Of a stretch of DNA of 64,000 bases, positions 48,326 through 60,330 are shown in pieces. A model generated the notes under the pieces. It did not search any database, was not told where the DNA came from, and saw only the letters and a program-made list of their open reading frames with translations. Each line of letters begins with the position of its first letter. Position 1 is the first letter of the stretch. This stretch comes from Penicillium oxalicum (taxonomy: Eukaryota; Ascomycota; Eurotiomycetes; Eurotiales; Aspergillaceae): the NCBI RefSeq assembly GCF_001723175.1, contig NC_064654.1, positions 2,418,001 through 2,482,000 on the forward strand, given 5' to 3'. Both the position numbers and the translations under genes were made by a program.

Positions 48326-51259
48326 TCACTCAACATCCATCAAGACATCGCTCATAATCTGAAGTACATACGAGAACTTCTTGACACTCCACTTCCCCGA
48401 ATTGCGTAACAGGTTTGCAAAATCGAGCATGACTCGCCGTGCGGGCTGGTAGCCTCCCTGGATAGGAACACCTTGCATGTACATCGTCCCTCCATTTCGG
48501 ATGAAGCTCACAGCCGGATCACTGGAAGGAGAGTAGGATTGGCTTCCACGCGGTTCCAAGAAGCTTGTGAATCCTTCTGTGCCCACTTGCTGCCAGTTAA
48601 CATCGCCCATCAGTTCGATGGATCCGACATTGGACGATTCATTTTCAGAAGGCGGAGGGGCCATGAATGTGTAAAGGCCTAAAACCAGTGCGGCCAGAAA
48701 GAGTGAAAAGACAGAATGACAGTTCGGGTACTCTGATGCCTTGCGATTAAACATGGCCTTGTAGATCTGTGCTGCATGAAGACATGCCCGTCGAGCTGCT
48801 GCCGTACGCGACCATTGGGCAATATCGTCAAGGGCTTTCTGGGCAGGATGAGGACCGTCTCGTCCTGCAGCAGACTCGAACATTCGAATATCAGCGGTCA
48901 GCGTCATGCACATGTAGTGCCACATGACAATCGTATTCGGATTTGATCGGTCCATCGCCTCGCCGTAGCTGTTGATGATCTGCGCTTCCAAGGAAGGAAG
49001 GCATCGCGCACGGCCATCCATCGCATAGGTATTGCAGGGTGCAAGCGGAGAGCTCGTTCGATTGGACAGCAGGCGGTGGTAAGCCTCGGACTGTCGAAGC
49101 TGAACGATCGCAAGAACAGTCTGAACACATAACTCGTCCATGTGCCCTTCAAGGCTGGGAATGTCAACGTTTTCAGAGGGCGCTAGCACGGTCGGCATCA
49201 CGTTTCGTTTGCCGTCATGGATGAGTTGTTTCCAGTCACTCGAAGAAGGCGCGGAGAAGAGGGACTCATCACTGGGTAGATGAATTTGAATAAAATCTGG
49301 TACAATGATCGGGCTCGTAGATAGAAGCGCGGAATACCACGAGTCTGTGAGGATCAACCCGATAATAATCCGCTTCATAGTCTCGATCTTTGACCACGCT
49401 TTCCATTCTGTATCGGGGTCAGGGGATACATCGCTCATTCTACTTTCGATAGGTTGGCCTCCGATGGCAGCAAATAGTCCGTGCCGCTGCGCAATCTGCA
49501 ACAAAAAAATTTCAAGAGGTGTCAGCTTGGGCACATCAATTTTCGGGATTTGATTTGGCACTCACCGTCATGAGATTGACATAAAGCATTTGACACTGCT
49601 CGAGGTGAGTTCTCTCCTGTCAAATGCTAGTGTCAGAACGAGCCACAGCATTAGAGAAAAAGAAGTACGCACATCAGTCAACACAGCGAGATTCAGGAAC
49701 AGGAGAGCAGTGGCAAAGGTTGAGATAGCAGCTGCTGGTTGTTCAGCGCCCACAGTGCATTGGGCTAAATCGCCCATAATTGTATCGAGTGTGAGCTAGA
49801 CCAGGAATTAGTTTAATCATCTCGAATGCGCGACCACAAATTGACTTCGGACTTACTTTGAAATTCTTCGACACAAAGCTAGTCGCCCCTTCGGTTCCCA
49901 TGAGCATCAGACCGATCAGGCACATCACCCACAGTAAGGGCGTCCTTGTGCTTTTAGCAGAGAAAGTCGGAAGATGCACAAAAGGTAACAGAGAATGGAA
50001 CGTTCGGAAGTAGAGATCAAGAGCCATGTCGAAGATCTCCGCCTGAGGGAACGAATTGGCAGTGGCGGAGGACGACACGGTTGACAATGATGACTTCATC
50101 TCATGGGAGGGTGACTGAAGTTGAGGGGAGGCGAAATTTTGGCCGACGACCGATTGGAAACGTCTTCTGCAGTTCTCATCGATGCTGCGATGGAATTCTT
50201 GAAAAGGACTGCTTCTCCCCGTTGCATAATCAACGGGTTCTGATAGCAAGTTATCTGAGGGGCTACCGACAACGTCAATCCACAAGCGATTCATCAAACG
50301 CCCCGTGAGGTTTGGAGGCGCAAGCCAACAGCGCTTTACTTTCTCGAAGCGTTCCACGGGGATACCTGCTTGATATCTCCCGGCCACATTGCGGATATGG
50401 TCGCTTGAAGTTAGATCCACGCTTCCACTAGTAACGCCGGGGTCTCTGTCCCGCCATATTTCTGACCAGCCGCCCGGGGAGCTGCTCTCGGCAGTTTGCC
50501 GAGGCCATTGCTCTAGCGAGGGAAATGGGTGCTCTAGCGTACGAGCCTGAGCGCGCGGATTCAACATGTCGTGCCGCTGAAGAGCTGGGTCAATTGCGGA
50601 CATGTTATTCCATTCCAGGTAGGCCTGTTGCTGCGCACCCAAGGTCATCCCGTTCGCAGGGGACTCGTGACCTGGATGTACTGAAACGTTTGTGAGAAAG
50701 GCGAACGATGATGGCAATGCGCCGGTAGAATCAAGCACCACCTCGTTTTGCAATGTGTCAAGGTTGGATCCAGAGCCTTGATGTGCATCGGATCCGCCAG
50801 CTGATGGCAATGATGCCTGATGCTCTGGGCCTTGCAATTGCTGCGGTGTGCTTACGAGGAATGGCGCCGGCTGGCTGGGTCCCAGCGCAGGGTCATTCTG
50901 TGCCGCAGAACCAGAGGCATCATGAGACGGACGGGCATGAGCCCTCCTGTGCCGACTGAGAACATCACTGTGTCATCTTGGTCAAATTTTGAGGCTTGAA
51001 GAATAAAAGAGAGGAAACCCTAAGGCTCAAGAGATGGGCGGCCCTCGGGTCTCATAGCGAATCTTACCTGCGGGAGTAGCGCTTATGACAGTCTTGACAT
51101 TCATATGGGCGCTCCTTCGTATCTGAAACATGATTCAGCATGCAAATTTCTTCATTGTCACGTCAATCCAGTAGAATACGCACGGGATCGTTGATGCCGC
51201 TTGTAATGTTCGGTTTTCCTAAACGTTTTGCCGCATTCCTCGCACCGGTGGAGAACCAT
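48326..51259 (-). CDS. C2H2 zinc finger / fungal-specific transcription factor
   Basis: Six exons, 51259-51184, 51122-51068, 50967-49857, 49795-49673, 49616-49566 and 49495-48326, give 861 residues. Two consecutive C2H2 fingers open the protein: CEECGKTFRKTEHYKRHQRSH and CQDCHKRYSRSDVLSRHRRAH. Both are split by introns. Intron 1 falls inside the codon of the last zinc His of finger 1. A disordered region follows. From about residue 340 there is a helical Fungal_trans-like domain (DMALDLYFRTFHSLLPFVHLPTF; LGLYTFMAPPP). Such dual-domain regulators bind DNA in the nucleus and often control metabolism. The target is unknown. Neighbours give no clear hint. Confidence 0.85.
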
Positions 51260-52661
51260 CTCGAAAATTCTCCGGGTGAGTAGACCAATGCGCTTGCGAA
51301 CCTTTGAGTGACTTGTAGAAGTTAGTAGGGAGGGAAGGTTTAGATGATTGAAATGATTTGAGATTATTGTTTACTTAATGCCAGTGGATCGGGGATGTAG
51401 AACGTGGATAGAACGGGAGGGGGGAAAACGTTCGGTTAGTCAGCGCTGGAATAGGTGAGCCGGCGTCTACCACTGGAGGCCGATCTCGCGGAAGCAGCTT
51501 TAGGTTCGCTTGCCATTTTCTGAAGTCAATTAGGTCAAGTTGATTGCTTCCATTGTAAGCTTGACATTGTATCAAACGATTGATGTCAGAGTTGCCGGTC
51601 TTCTAGTAGTCTCTCGAATCCAAAGCACGTAGTTGCCTGTGCTGGGTTCACCTTGTCGACGACAAGGCCTCGGAACATGACCGCACAGAGAGAGGATTCT
51701 CATTAAGGTTGACGTTAATTTCCGATCATCGGCCGCGAATCATCTCTCACTTTCACGTTCGACGAAACGGAGATCGCTGACCAGGTTTCATAGATCATTG
51801 ACACGAATGCAACGGTCTGAGCTAGTAGCTCATGTGGAGAGCGGATACGATTCGCTAAGCGGCCCAAGCCTTCATTCGAATGATGGTGGTAGCTTAGGAC
51901 TATTTCAGCAGATAGCCTCCTTCGGTTCAAGACGTGAGAGCAAAGTTTTGACCACTCAACTGGCCAGTACTTGTAGCGACCAAGGTAATTTGCTGCGCAT
52001 ATGGTCAGTTTCATATTTCTTTGTAAGGGTAAGGGCAAGGGCAGCACCTCGTGAGTGATGGGTTAGATGCTGAACTGTAAAAAGGCTATAGTGCTTGCCA
52101 TGACGATTCGTTTGTTTTAAGGGCCTGATATCTAATACCTGCTCACAATGTGTGCCAAATAGACTGATGAGCACCTTTTCAGGTGAGTCTCAGTGTGATT
52201 GTCACTCATGTGGTGTTAGGGACGAGACTTCCTTGAATATGGAACTCTCAAGAGTGCAAAAGGTCACGTGCACTTTGCTCAATCTCCTTTGTACGTGATC
52301 CTAATTAAGCATGCTGGGATATCGTCATTACGAGAATGAATTTGGATGACTTACAAGCATGTGCGCTCAGTTAGTGTTCTGCATGACTGGTGAAAGCTAT
52401 GATTTAGCATTTACAGTATACTCAAAGGACACGAGTACAAGAACGCCTAGTCTACATTAAATCGCTCAGCAAGTTTGAATGGATAATTGGAAAAACATGT
52501 CTAAGAGTCGTATTTTAAGTCTTTTCGGTGACTAGTTTCAGGCGGTGAACAATTTTTTTTTTGTTTTTTCAAAGAGCCTGCCAGCTCTCAGTATAGAAAC
52601 TTTGCGAGTAAGCTCATCAATTTCGCATCGGAGTCGACAGTGCCAACCATCGCAACAGTGC
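51260..52661. other. intergenic region upstream of the C2H2 regulator
   Basis: About 1.4 kb between minus-strand genes. Only short frames are present, and none has a recognisable motif. Confidence 0.55.
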
Positions 52662-53794
52662 TCATATATCCATCGAGGGCATTACCGACCAGTCATTCAA
52701 TTCATGTGCAGGGGTTTCAGATACACAACGATCACATTGACAGGTGAACCTGAAGGACTTGCGCAAGTGCTCGCGGCGCGAAGTCAGATCGGTATACTCC
52801 GTGAGGTCGAAGTATGATATACAACATTCTTGGCCAGCCAAGATGTCTTTTGAGGCGGTGAAGACCATATGACCATACTCGTCTGGTTTGTGTATCATCT
52901 TTTCCAACTTTAGTTTCATCGATGGCAGATGGCAAGCCGGGGATGGGTGATGAGGAGAAAAAGACTCACATTTGGTATACACGAGTGGTTGGCCATGGCT
53001 GCAAGCGGATAGACAGCAGCAGCGAACTGTTCTCCTCGATTGATGTGAGGCTGAGGACATGGGTAGATACCTGTCTCTCGGGGGTAAAGACCAAACGAAT
53101 TGGCCTCTTCTTGACAGATCAAATGTAGCACTTGCTGGGCCGTCAATCCATGGGGGAGGACAGCGCTATTTTGCAGGTATTTTTTGACCAACAAGGTCCA
53201 CGATCGGACCTGTTCATGAGACCAGGTATCAACAGATCCGCATAGTAACTCGATGCCACACCAATCGTGCCTCCAACCATGTGTGGAGCTTGTGTCCGTG
53301 TCATGCTGGATCGTGCGTTCAATGTGCCGCGAGGCCAGCATTCGCACTATCAGCCACGACATGCCAAAGACGTATTCGCCCCATTTCTTGCGAATTGAAT
53401 TTGCATAGCGCTTGAGCCAATTGCATTCAAAGCTGTGGTAGGCTTTGTCTGCGTCTCGGCAGGTACTGCTGCACCAGGCCACATCTGCCACGCAACCGTG
53501 GGGGCATGATACTCGGCTCACTTTGAAACGAAGTGCACAATTACAACCTCGATTGCTGCAGAGGAGATCATCGTTTGTGGCAGGGTTATCCACGACAGGA
53601 ATGATGGCGTATGGACGATCCACCAGCATACGAGTGCCCGCCGGGATATCTTTGAAGGCCCTCAGCTGGCGGCCCTTGATCGGATCAAGGGCCTGGATCA
53701 GGTGGGAGTGAACCCAACGGGACGTCCTACCCACTGTTTCATCAGAAGCAATGAGAATAGACGCTTGGGAGCGAATATACGCAGTCTGTATCAT
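52662..53794 (-). CDS. SET domain protein with MYND-like zinc insert (SMYD type)
   Basis: Two exons, 53794-52970 and 52898-52662 (intron 71 bp), give 353 residues. The SET N-part is IKGRQLRAFKDIPAGTRML (about 39-57). A Cys/His-rich MYND-like insert follows (CPHGCVADVAWCSSTCRDADKAYHSFEC). The catalytic core NHSC is at about 269-272, followed after the intron by GQECCISYFDL, and the post-SET motif is CQCDRC. These are the SAM-binding and zinc-binding parts of SMYD-like lysine methyltransferases. The protein is short, with no C-terminal TPR region as in SMYD2/3, which is common for fungal members. The substrate is unknown. Neighbours are a transcription factor and the NADase gene. Confidence 0.82.
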
Positions 53795-56448
53795 TATGTT
53801 TGGTGCTGGTGGGGGCTCGACAGAGGGCTTCTACCGCAATTGGGTCTTTTGTATGTACTTTTTTTTCTTTCTAAAAGTTGTTGGCCGTTCCGAGTGGGAA
53901 TTTAGCTTACTCCGGATTGGATTGGGGGATTTTTTTCCCTAGTAATTATTCAATTTTGAAAGATTTTTTTTTCTCTCCCTTCTACAATACTGCCCGCTCC
54001 ACAAATGTTATTCGCTATGGACCAAATTTTATTTCCATGCGCAAGATAAGACTGCTGATTGGAGGACTCTTAAGCGGTGGACTTGGTGAAAATGTAAGAG
54101 TGTAGAGACGGTTATGCAAGGGTTCAGCCAATCAGGCCCAGAACATCCAAGCACAGAGTATTATAACTCGGATAGCATGTGTTTGATTGGTGGAGACGAG
54201 TGCACGAGCTTTGCTTGACCAAACGCTATTTTGTTTGTAAGTACCCTACCTAGAGTACCTAGAGGAGGCACATAGGACGATGTTGTCATATGGTGTGTAT
54301 AGAACTAATTACGACTCCGGGATATGACGACTGGCAATTCAGGATTGAGCTCTTACATGAGGTAGGTATCAATGCCATAATTTATTCTGCCATCAAAGAG
54401 TGGGAGCACTTTCCATTGATGCCTTACATGTACATGATGTCTGGTACCTAGCCAGTGACCTTACTCGGAAGGGCGAAAGATATTTTTGATGAAGCTAAAA
54501 TTGATCTATGACCTGTGAGTTTTGTACCTCGATCCGCCGTATGGAATTGCTGTGACTATGTGCTGCAATGGCTTAGGTGGACCAGATGCGGGCTTACCAC
54601 TCAACTAAATATATTTTCTTTCGTGATGCGGCCCACTCGGTTAATTTGGAGCACAACCCAGACAGATTCATCTAGCCTGGCCACCCATCACTTTGAAAAC
54701 ACAGCACAGCGCAGGGCTATTCTGGGCAGTCGGATTGCTGATATTTTCACTGCAGGTCTGGGCAGTTAACTTAGTGACATAGCGTGTATAGATTTCAGAA
54801 GATCCTCCAGTGTACTCAGGGAACCGGGCATTTTTAAGTCGCACCACCACACTGGCGCATGCTTCAACCAGACGGAATGGACGTCAAGATTTCAAGCTCA
54901 CCCGGGTATTGCACGGGCAAGCGTATGACCTCCGAGAAGCACCTATACTACGGAATCTTTTCCAGTGTGCAGCCGAGGCTAAAGAGATCTCAGCCTGAAC
55001 GTGAGCCGCGCCAATGTGATGAAACAAACCCTGCCAAGCCCTTTCTTGAACCCCGGAAAGGGATCAAGGACTAGGGTTGATCATTCTTTACGGATTGAGC
55101 CTAAGTCACGCAGCGCAAGGAAATTCCTCGGACGAAGACCTATAAGACGATTGGGTAACACCAGAGTGAAGGCCATGCATACCAAGGAGGACGAGTAGAT
55201 GCGCAAAAGGAAATAAATCCGACGGAAGCAGTAGTCGAGTGAAGACCTGATGGTTGGCCATACTGGACTTCAGCTGCTCAGTTATTTTCTTCCAACCAGA
55301 GCTGTGCAGAGATCTTCGTCTACCGGCTAACAACATCGGGGTCCAGGCAAGTCCTAGGTCGAGATACGAAAGATATAGGATATTGTTTCAAACAAAGATC
55401 AATTTCATTCGGAATATATTGCTGTGCGACAGTCCTCTCTCCACGAAAGACCAACTTTCCAAATACTTCAAGCCTCGAACTTCCATCTCTTCTCCCAACA
55501 TGAAAGAGAAAGAGATAGAAGTTCAAGACACCTTTCAGACCTCCTCGACACCCACCAGGACCAGCCGACCGAAGTCAAGACGCCGAGACCAGGTCAAGAT
55601 CATCACCACTCCCTGGACCGACACACAGACGCCGAAGCACGCGTGTCAGTCGAATCGGAAGTCCAAACGGTTTCACTTTAGGGCATCGAGGACATAGCAG
55701 TCATCAGCAAGGGTGAAGATTCTGTGGCTCGTTTAAAGAGCTTAGAAGTGGGACGTCTACTCTAAAGTGATTCTTTGAACTGTAGGAGAGAAAGACAAGT
55801 CAGTAAGTGATGCAAAGCAGTGTGAGATTCGCACTGTATGGGGTGGGAAACACATACGTAGAGTCGCTTGAAGAAAAGAAAATCCATGCGAGGGAAGGCG
55901 CTGTTTTATATCTGAGGACGCCCCACTAGCCGGCCGGCTGAGTAAGCGACACGAGCAAAAAATTCTGTTACAGTGTCTCGGGATGCCGGCAGAACTTAAC
56001 TCCGGGCCCGCCGATCAGGTACCAATTGGTCATACGTTCGGAAATGGGCCATTCGGTGTAGATCTGCGCAGGAGAGTGGATATATGGAATTCAGCGTGTT
56101 TGCGTCTGGACGATCACGCTTTGCGGATTTTTGACACTACAGAGACTACTCTGTTGAACCATGCATATGATTTTCGCAATCATGCTTTACAGAAGCTACA
56201 GTGGCGGTCGATGGATCAACTTGAGAGACCAACGTGTACAGGGGGTGCCGATCGAGCATCTTGGTCTATTGATACGGGCTGCTCTAACATCGGAGATTCA
56301 ATTATCTCCAAAACTTTTAGGGATGTATCATTATGCGCATTACAAATCGAGCGTCAAGCCCCGAGCCCAAGGCTTTGTGACATGATAGAGATTTTCCAGA
56401 AGCCTGCCTCTCGCCAAATGGGATGGTCCCATGTGGATCTTCAGCAAT
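53795..56448. other. gene-poor region
   Basis: About 2.65 kb without a convincing gene. It has T-rich runs, GTACC motifs (54241-54261, 54443) and several short frames. The largest are 147 codons at 55254-55697 and 189 codons at 55983-56552, neither with recognisable domains. No terminal inverted repeats or transposase fragments were recognised by eye. Confidence 0.5.
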
Positions 56449-56552
56449 CTACTGCGCCGGCCCAGGCGTGTAGTCGTCCGAAAATTCTCTCGGCTCATCG
56501 TACTCTTCGGGCGTCAAGCGACGGAGATATCCACCCTCCAACAATCCCTTGA
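55983..56552 (+). other. unassigned open frame antisense to the NADase 3' end
   Basis: A 189-codon frame with an ATG start (MPAELNSGPADQVPIG). It overlaps the last 104 bp of the minus-strand TNT-domain gene. It has no recognisable domain, and I see no supporting introns or motifs. It may be chance. Confidence 0.15.
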
Positions 56553-57313
56553 CATTGGTATAGGTCACATATTGGGTGCCTCCACCGGGCTGCTCAAACC
56601 AAGGCGCGATGGGACCCGCTCCCACGTCGAAACTCTTCGTCACTTCGTACACATAGTAGTTGAAGGGATGCGAGCCGTCGTAGGTGTCCAGGTTGCTCGG
56701 AGGCAGCGCTCGCTCGATGTACGGTGCACCCAGCGGAGCCAGAAAACTCCCATACTCGGAACCGAATCGGTCGAGTTTCTGACCGACTGGTAGAGTGACA
56801 TTGCCGATGATGGGAGTCCCGGACGTGGTAGCTACGAAGCCGTTGGCGGGCGGGTACTTGTAGGTCGCGTTGGCGTTGGTCGAGCCTGCCCACTTTTGGA
56901 GGAATGTGGCCGGACACAGATTACCAAAGCGCTCGTAGCTTTGAAGTTCGTTGTTCAGTGGGAACATCTTGGGCGCCGCCACAGGACCCAGGCGTGGATC
57001 ACCGCAGACATAAGTGCTGTTCTGAAAGGTGATACCCTCGCAAGGGTTGGGTTTGCAGTGATCGGGGAATTTGTACTATCAGGCAGGTCGAGCAGAACTC
57101 TAGTCAGCACCTGTGCAACTGAATCTGGTATATTCTCGGTGGTGTCTGGCTCCACAGCCATATATATTTCCAATGGCTGCGAATAGTGGGATGATGGAAA
57201 GATCAAGATCTGAGTTTCAAACATACACTGGAGTGGCTGGTGACAGCGTGAGGGAGAGCCACGGAGGGCAGGACCAGAGTGGCGAGGCCCACGAACAAGG
57301 ATGGCACCAACAT
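56449..57313 (-). CDS. secreted TNT-domain NAD glycohydrolase (fungal NADase)
   Basis: Two exons, 57313-57227 and 57075-56449 (intron 151 bp), give about 237 residues. Exon 1 encodes a signal peptide (MLVPSLFVGLATLVLPSVALP). The mature part has several Cys (around CKPNPC, YVCGD, NLCP) that can form disulfides, and N-glycosylation sequons (NST, NAT, NVT). It then has the TNT fold: KLDRFGSEYG with the conserved Arg, and GGGTQYVTY with the conserved Gln. Aspergillus fumigatus has a secreted surface NADase of this TNT class that cleaves NAD+ to nicotinamide and ADP-ribose. No immunity-protein gene is adjacent, but secretion could make one unnecessary. The gene sits isolated in sequence that otherwise looks non-coding. 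Confidence 0.85.
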
Positions 57314-59258
57314 GTTGAAGCACTAAGGTATACAGAAAAGAGGGCCCTTCACAATGAATTGTGTCAAATTCGATCAAATTGGTCGATCAGACTGTATTAA
57401 TGACGCCACAATGGGAAGCACTTATTCCGCAGAGAAACCACTGTTTATATATCCCACCAAAGGAAGGGCTTCAAACTGGATGACAGACTCAAGAAAGCTA
57501 TTCGAGCTGATATTCAGGTACGCCGTGCATCCTTCTAGCCCCTTGCGTTGCGAAGATCCTACCTACTGATGGAAACCGAGCGACAAATGGTGTGCAGATC
57601 CACAAGCCATACACAATCCGCTGCTGGAGAAGAGACGGAGGACCTGACGATGGTTACACTGCAGGGCTTGGCGAGTACAGCACGATCGTCCTGCAGCGAA
57701 GCCGATTGGGTCTGACATTTGGTGCTCTCAGCAACCCGAGGACGCACAAAGGTCTTCAGCTCATGCACGTCCATATTGCAGCATTCCAGCTGGGCCGAGT
57801 GCAATACATTTGTTGTTGAAGAGTATCCAGTGATCAACACCCTGAATCTCTGAACTCTCGGTTGCATCGTGCCGAGCACCGTCGGGAAATTCGATAGGCT
57901 GGGCAAACTTGTCCCCAGCTCTGCAGTTACTAGCAGGATTCCATGGAAACTATCGTGTAAATTGCGACAGCTGGAGTTGGTTGTGTTGGAGCTATTTAGT
58001 TTTCACTTTGCGATTACAAGTCACAACCATAGTTCCCCCGGTGTTGGCTGGTTAGCTCGCCTCGGTCGCCCTTGCGAGGATCTAGAGAAGACACACATCC
58101 AGTAATATTATGCTTTGCCGAGACACGCAGGATAAAAGTTGCACACTGTTTTCTTTCCTTTTCAATTCCTGCGAAGCTCAAATAACCCGCCTATCCAAGG
58201 GGGGTGCAACGAGCATGTGCCACATGCCATTTTCGCGTACATCACGCGGCCGTGTCGTGTCGGCCACTGTGGAGATGGTTGATTCGCAGGTCCCCCAAGC
58301 TGAAAGGCTGAGAATTATTCTCAAGTTCCTTTTCAGCTGTGGCGCTGCCTTAATACACTTTCCTATCCGAGGATGCACGATTCCAGGCAAAGCTTCAGAA
58401 TATTGAGACCATGTCAACAACAAGGAGCTCGTTGCTTTGCGCCCAGTTGGTTGAAGAGGTTTGCGCCGGCGCTCCAAAAAGACCTCAGCTCAGCCCCGGA
58501 TCCACCTCGTACCACCACCAAAATGGAAACTGGAGAAAACGAAAGAATCGCATGGTTCGGACGGAGGGGCAGTGGTCAATTCTAACCACATTATACGACA
58601 AAGGCAATAGTGACGCTTTGAGAGAGATCGATACCGAAGCATCTTCAAAGTGGAAGGCCCTGACTATTTTACTTTAACTGTACGAGACTGACAAAGACCG
58701 AAATTACCGGCGATAAAAGATGCTTGCATTGACAGGACTAGTACCTGCATCTATGGAAACGCACTCCCATGCCGCCAACTAACACTCCAGGCCAACCTTT
58801 ACGATGAAAGATCACATAAACAGCGGACCTCCTTCAAGTCTCCAAGTCCGACGCTGAGCAATCGTCCTCAAAGTCCGTTCGACTGTAATGGAGTGCCAAC
58901 TGCCGGATCCGAATACCGGCTCCGAGAGGTCATCTCCGGATACGCTGTACAACTTCCAGATCTCTCTGTCTCAACGGCAAAGAAGACAATAGCAGGCCCT
59001 CGATGAGCTGTCTTCCTTTGATGCTCACGTAGTTGTCGCAATATTTGTTTTAAAAAGACCGAGAATTCTCGCTCATCATGACTTTTAAAACCCATTCACA
59101 TTCAAACACTGGTCTCGACCTCAACTTTGATCTCCTCATTCCATTCAGACTTGGAATGAAAGCCCATACAGTTCGCTGATTTCTCGAGCATCAATTCCCG
59201 ACCCCAACCCTTTTAACATTGCTATCAACCAATTGCAAAACAAAGAGAAGAAAAAAAA
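57314..59258. other. gene-poor divergent region
   Basis: About 1.95 kb between the NADase gene (-) and the NAD(P)-binding protein gene (+). Only frames of up to 115 codons occur, with no recognised domain. It should include both promoters. Confidence 0.5.
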
Positions 59259-60062
59259 ATGCACGCTCTGATCATTGGTGGAAGTGGCCGTACAGGCAAG
59301 CTTGTAATCGAGGAGCTCCTGAAGAAAAGTAAGTCAAAGCATTCCAATACCCTAATGATCAAAATCTAATATTAGAGCCTAACGTGAAACCTAGAGCACA
59401 CCGTGACTGCTTTGGTCCGCAATCCAGCAGCGATGAAGGAGTTTGAAAATATTGACATTGTCAAAGGTAAGTGTACCTTCGCTGCAACACCTCTCCCTCC
59501 CAGATGAAAGCGCGAGAAGCTCACTTATTCTTTTTTTTTTCCAGGATCTCCAACCCAACTCTCTGACGTGAGACAAGCATTTGAGCACCGTGTTCCAGAT
59601 GTGGTCTTGGTCACTCTCAACGCACCCCGTGTGTCTGAAAGTCCCTTTGCGGCGCCAGCCTCACCTCCACGGCTGATGGCTGACAGCAATGCCAATGTGG
59701 TCACGGCAATGAAGGAATTCGGCATCAAGAAAGTGGTCATCATGCAAGCTTTTGGAGTGGGCGCCTCGTGGCCGAACATGGCCTGTCTGCTCCGAGGCTT
59801 GATGAGCAAGACTAACATGAGCTACACCTATGATGATCACAACATGACGGACCAAGAGGTCCGTAATAGTGGTGTCACATATGTGATGGTTCGTCCGTCT
59901 CGACTGGTGGAAACGAATGTTGAATCAGTCAAGGAGTGGCCCGAGAATGGCAAAGGGGTGCCTATGATGGCAAGCACGAGTCGCAGGAGCGTTGCTCGAT
60001 TCTTAGTGACTGCGGCCGAGGAGTCTCAATGGGACAATAGCGCCCCAGTAATCTCAAACTAA
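59259..60062 (+). CDS. NAD(P)-binding protein, NmrA/atypical SDR type
   Basis: Three exons, 59259-59328, 59395-59466 and 59545-60062, give 219 residues. The N-terminus has the dinucleotide-binding GGSGRTGK (7-14), followed by VTALVRNPAAM and a central region with VVIMQAFGVG, a layout of atypical short-chain dehydrogenases such as NmrA-like or biliverdin reductase B-like proteins. These either act as NAD(P)H-dependent reductases or as redox sensors that bind transcription factors. No catalytic YxxxK is evident, so a sensor or reductase role cannot be chosen from sequence. It is convergent with a Zn2Cys6 regulator, 268 bp away. Confidence 0.8.
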
Positions 60063-60330
60063 GTACTGAGATCAAAATTCGTGTGTTTTTTCCCCCCCTC
60101 ATGATGTTATAGACTCGGCAAAATGAAATCAAGGGGAAAAAACCTACGTGTCAATTAGCTGAATCTAAATAATGCTCCTACAACAATGCCATGATCGTCA
60201 AGAAGACCAATTAGAAACATAGACGGACACAAAAAGCTCTGCCAGGATGTATTTGTGTCGGCACACGATTTGCCGCAGTGCAGGTCAATCGCCCCCTTCT
60301 CCAACTCCGCAGCAGTTGGAAATGTTTCTC

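Noticed and set aside
55254..55697. 147-codon plus-strand frame in the gene-poor region
   Set aside because: No recognised motif and no conserved-looking segment. An overlapping frame is similarly open, so it is probably chance.
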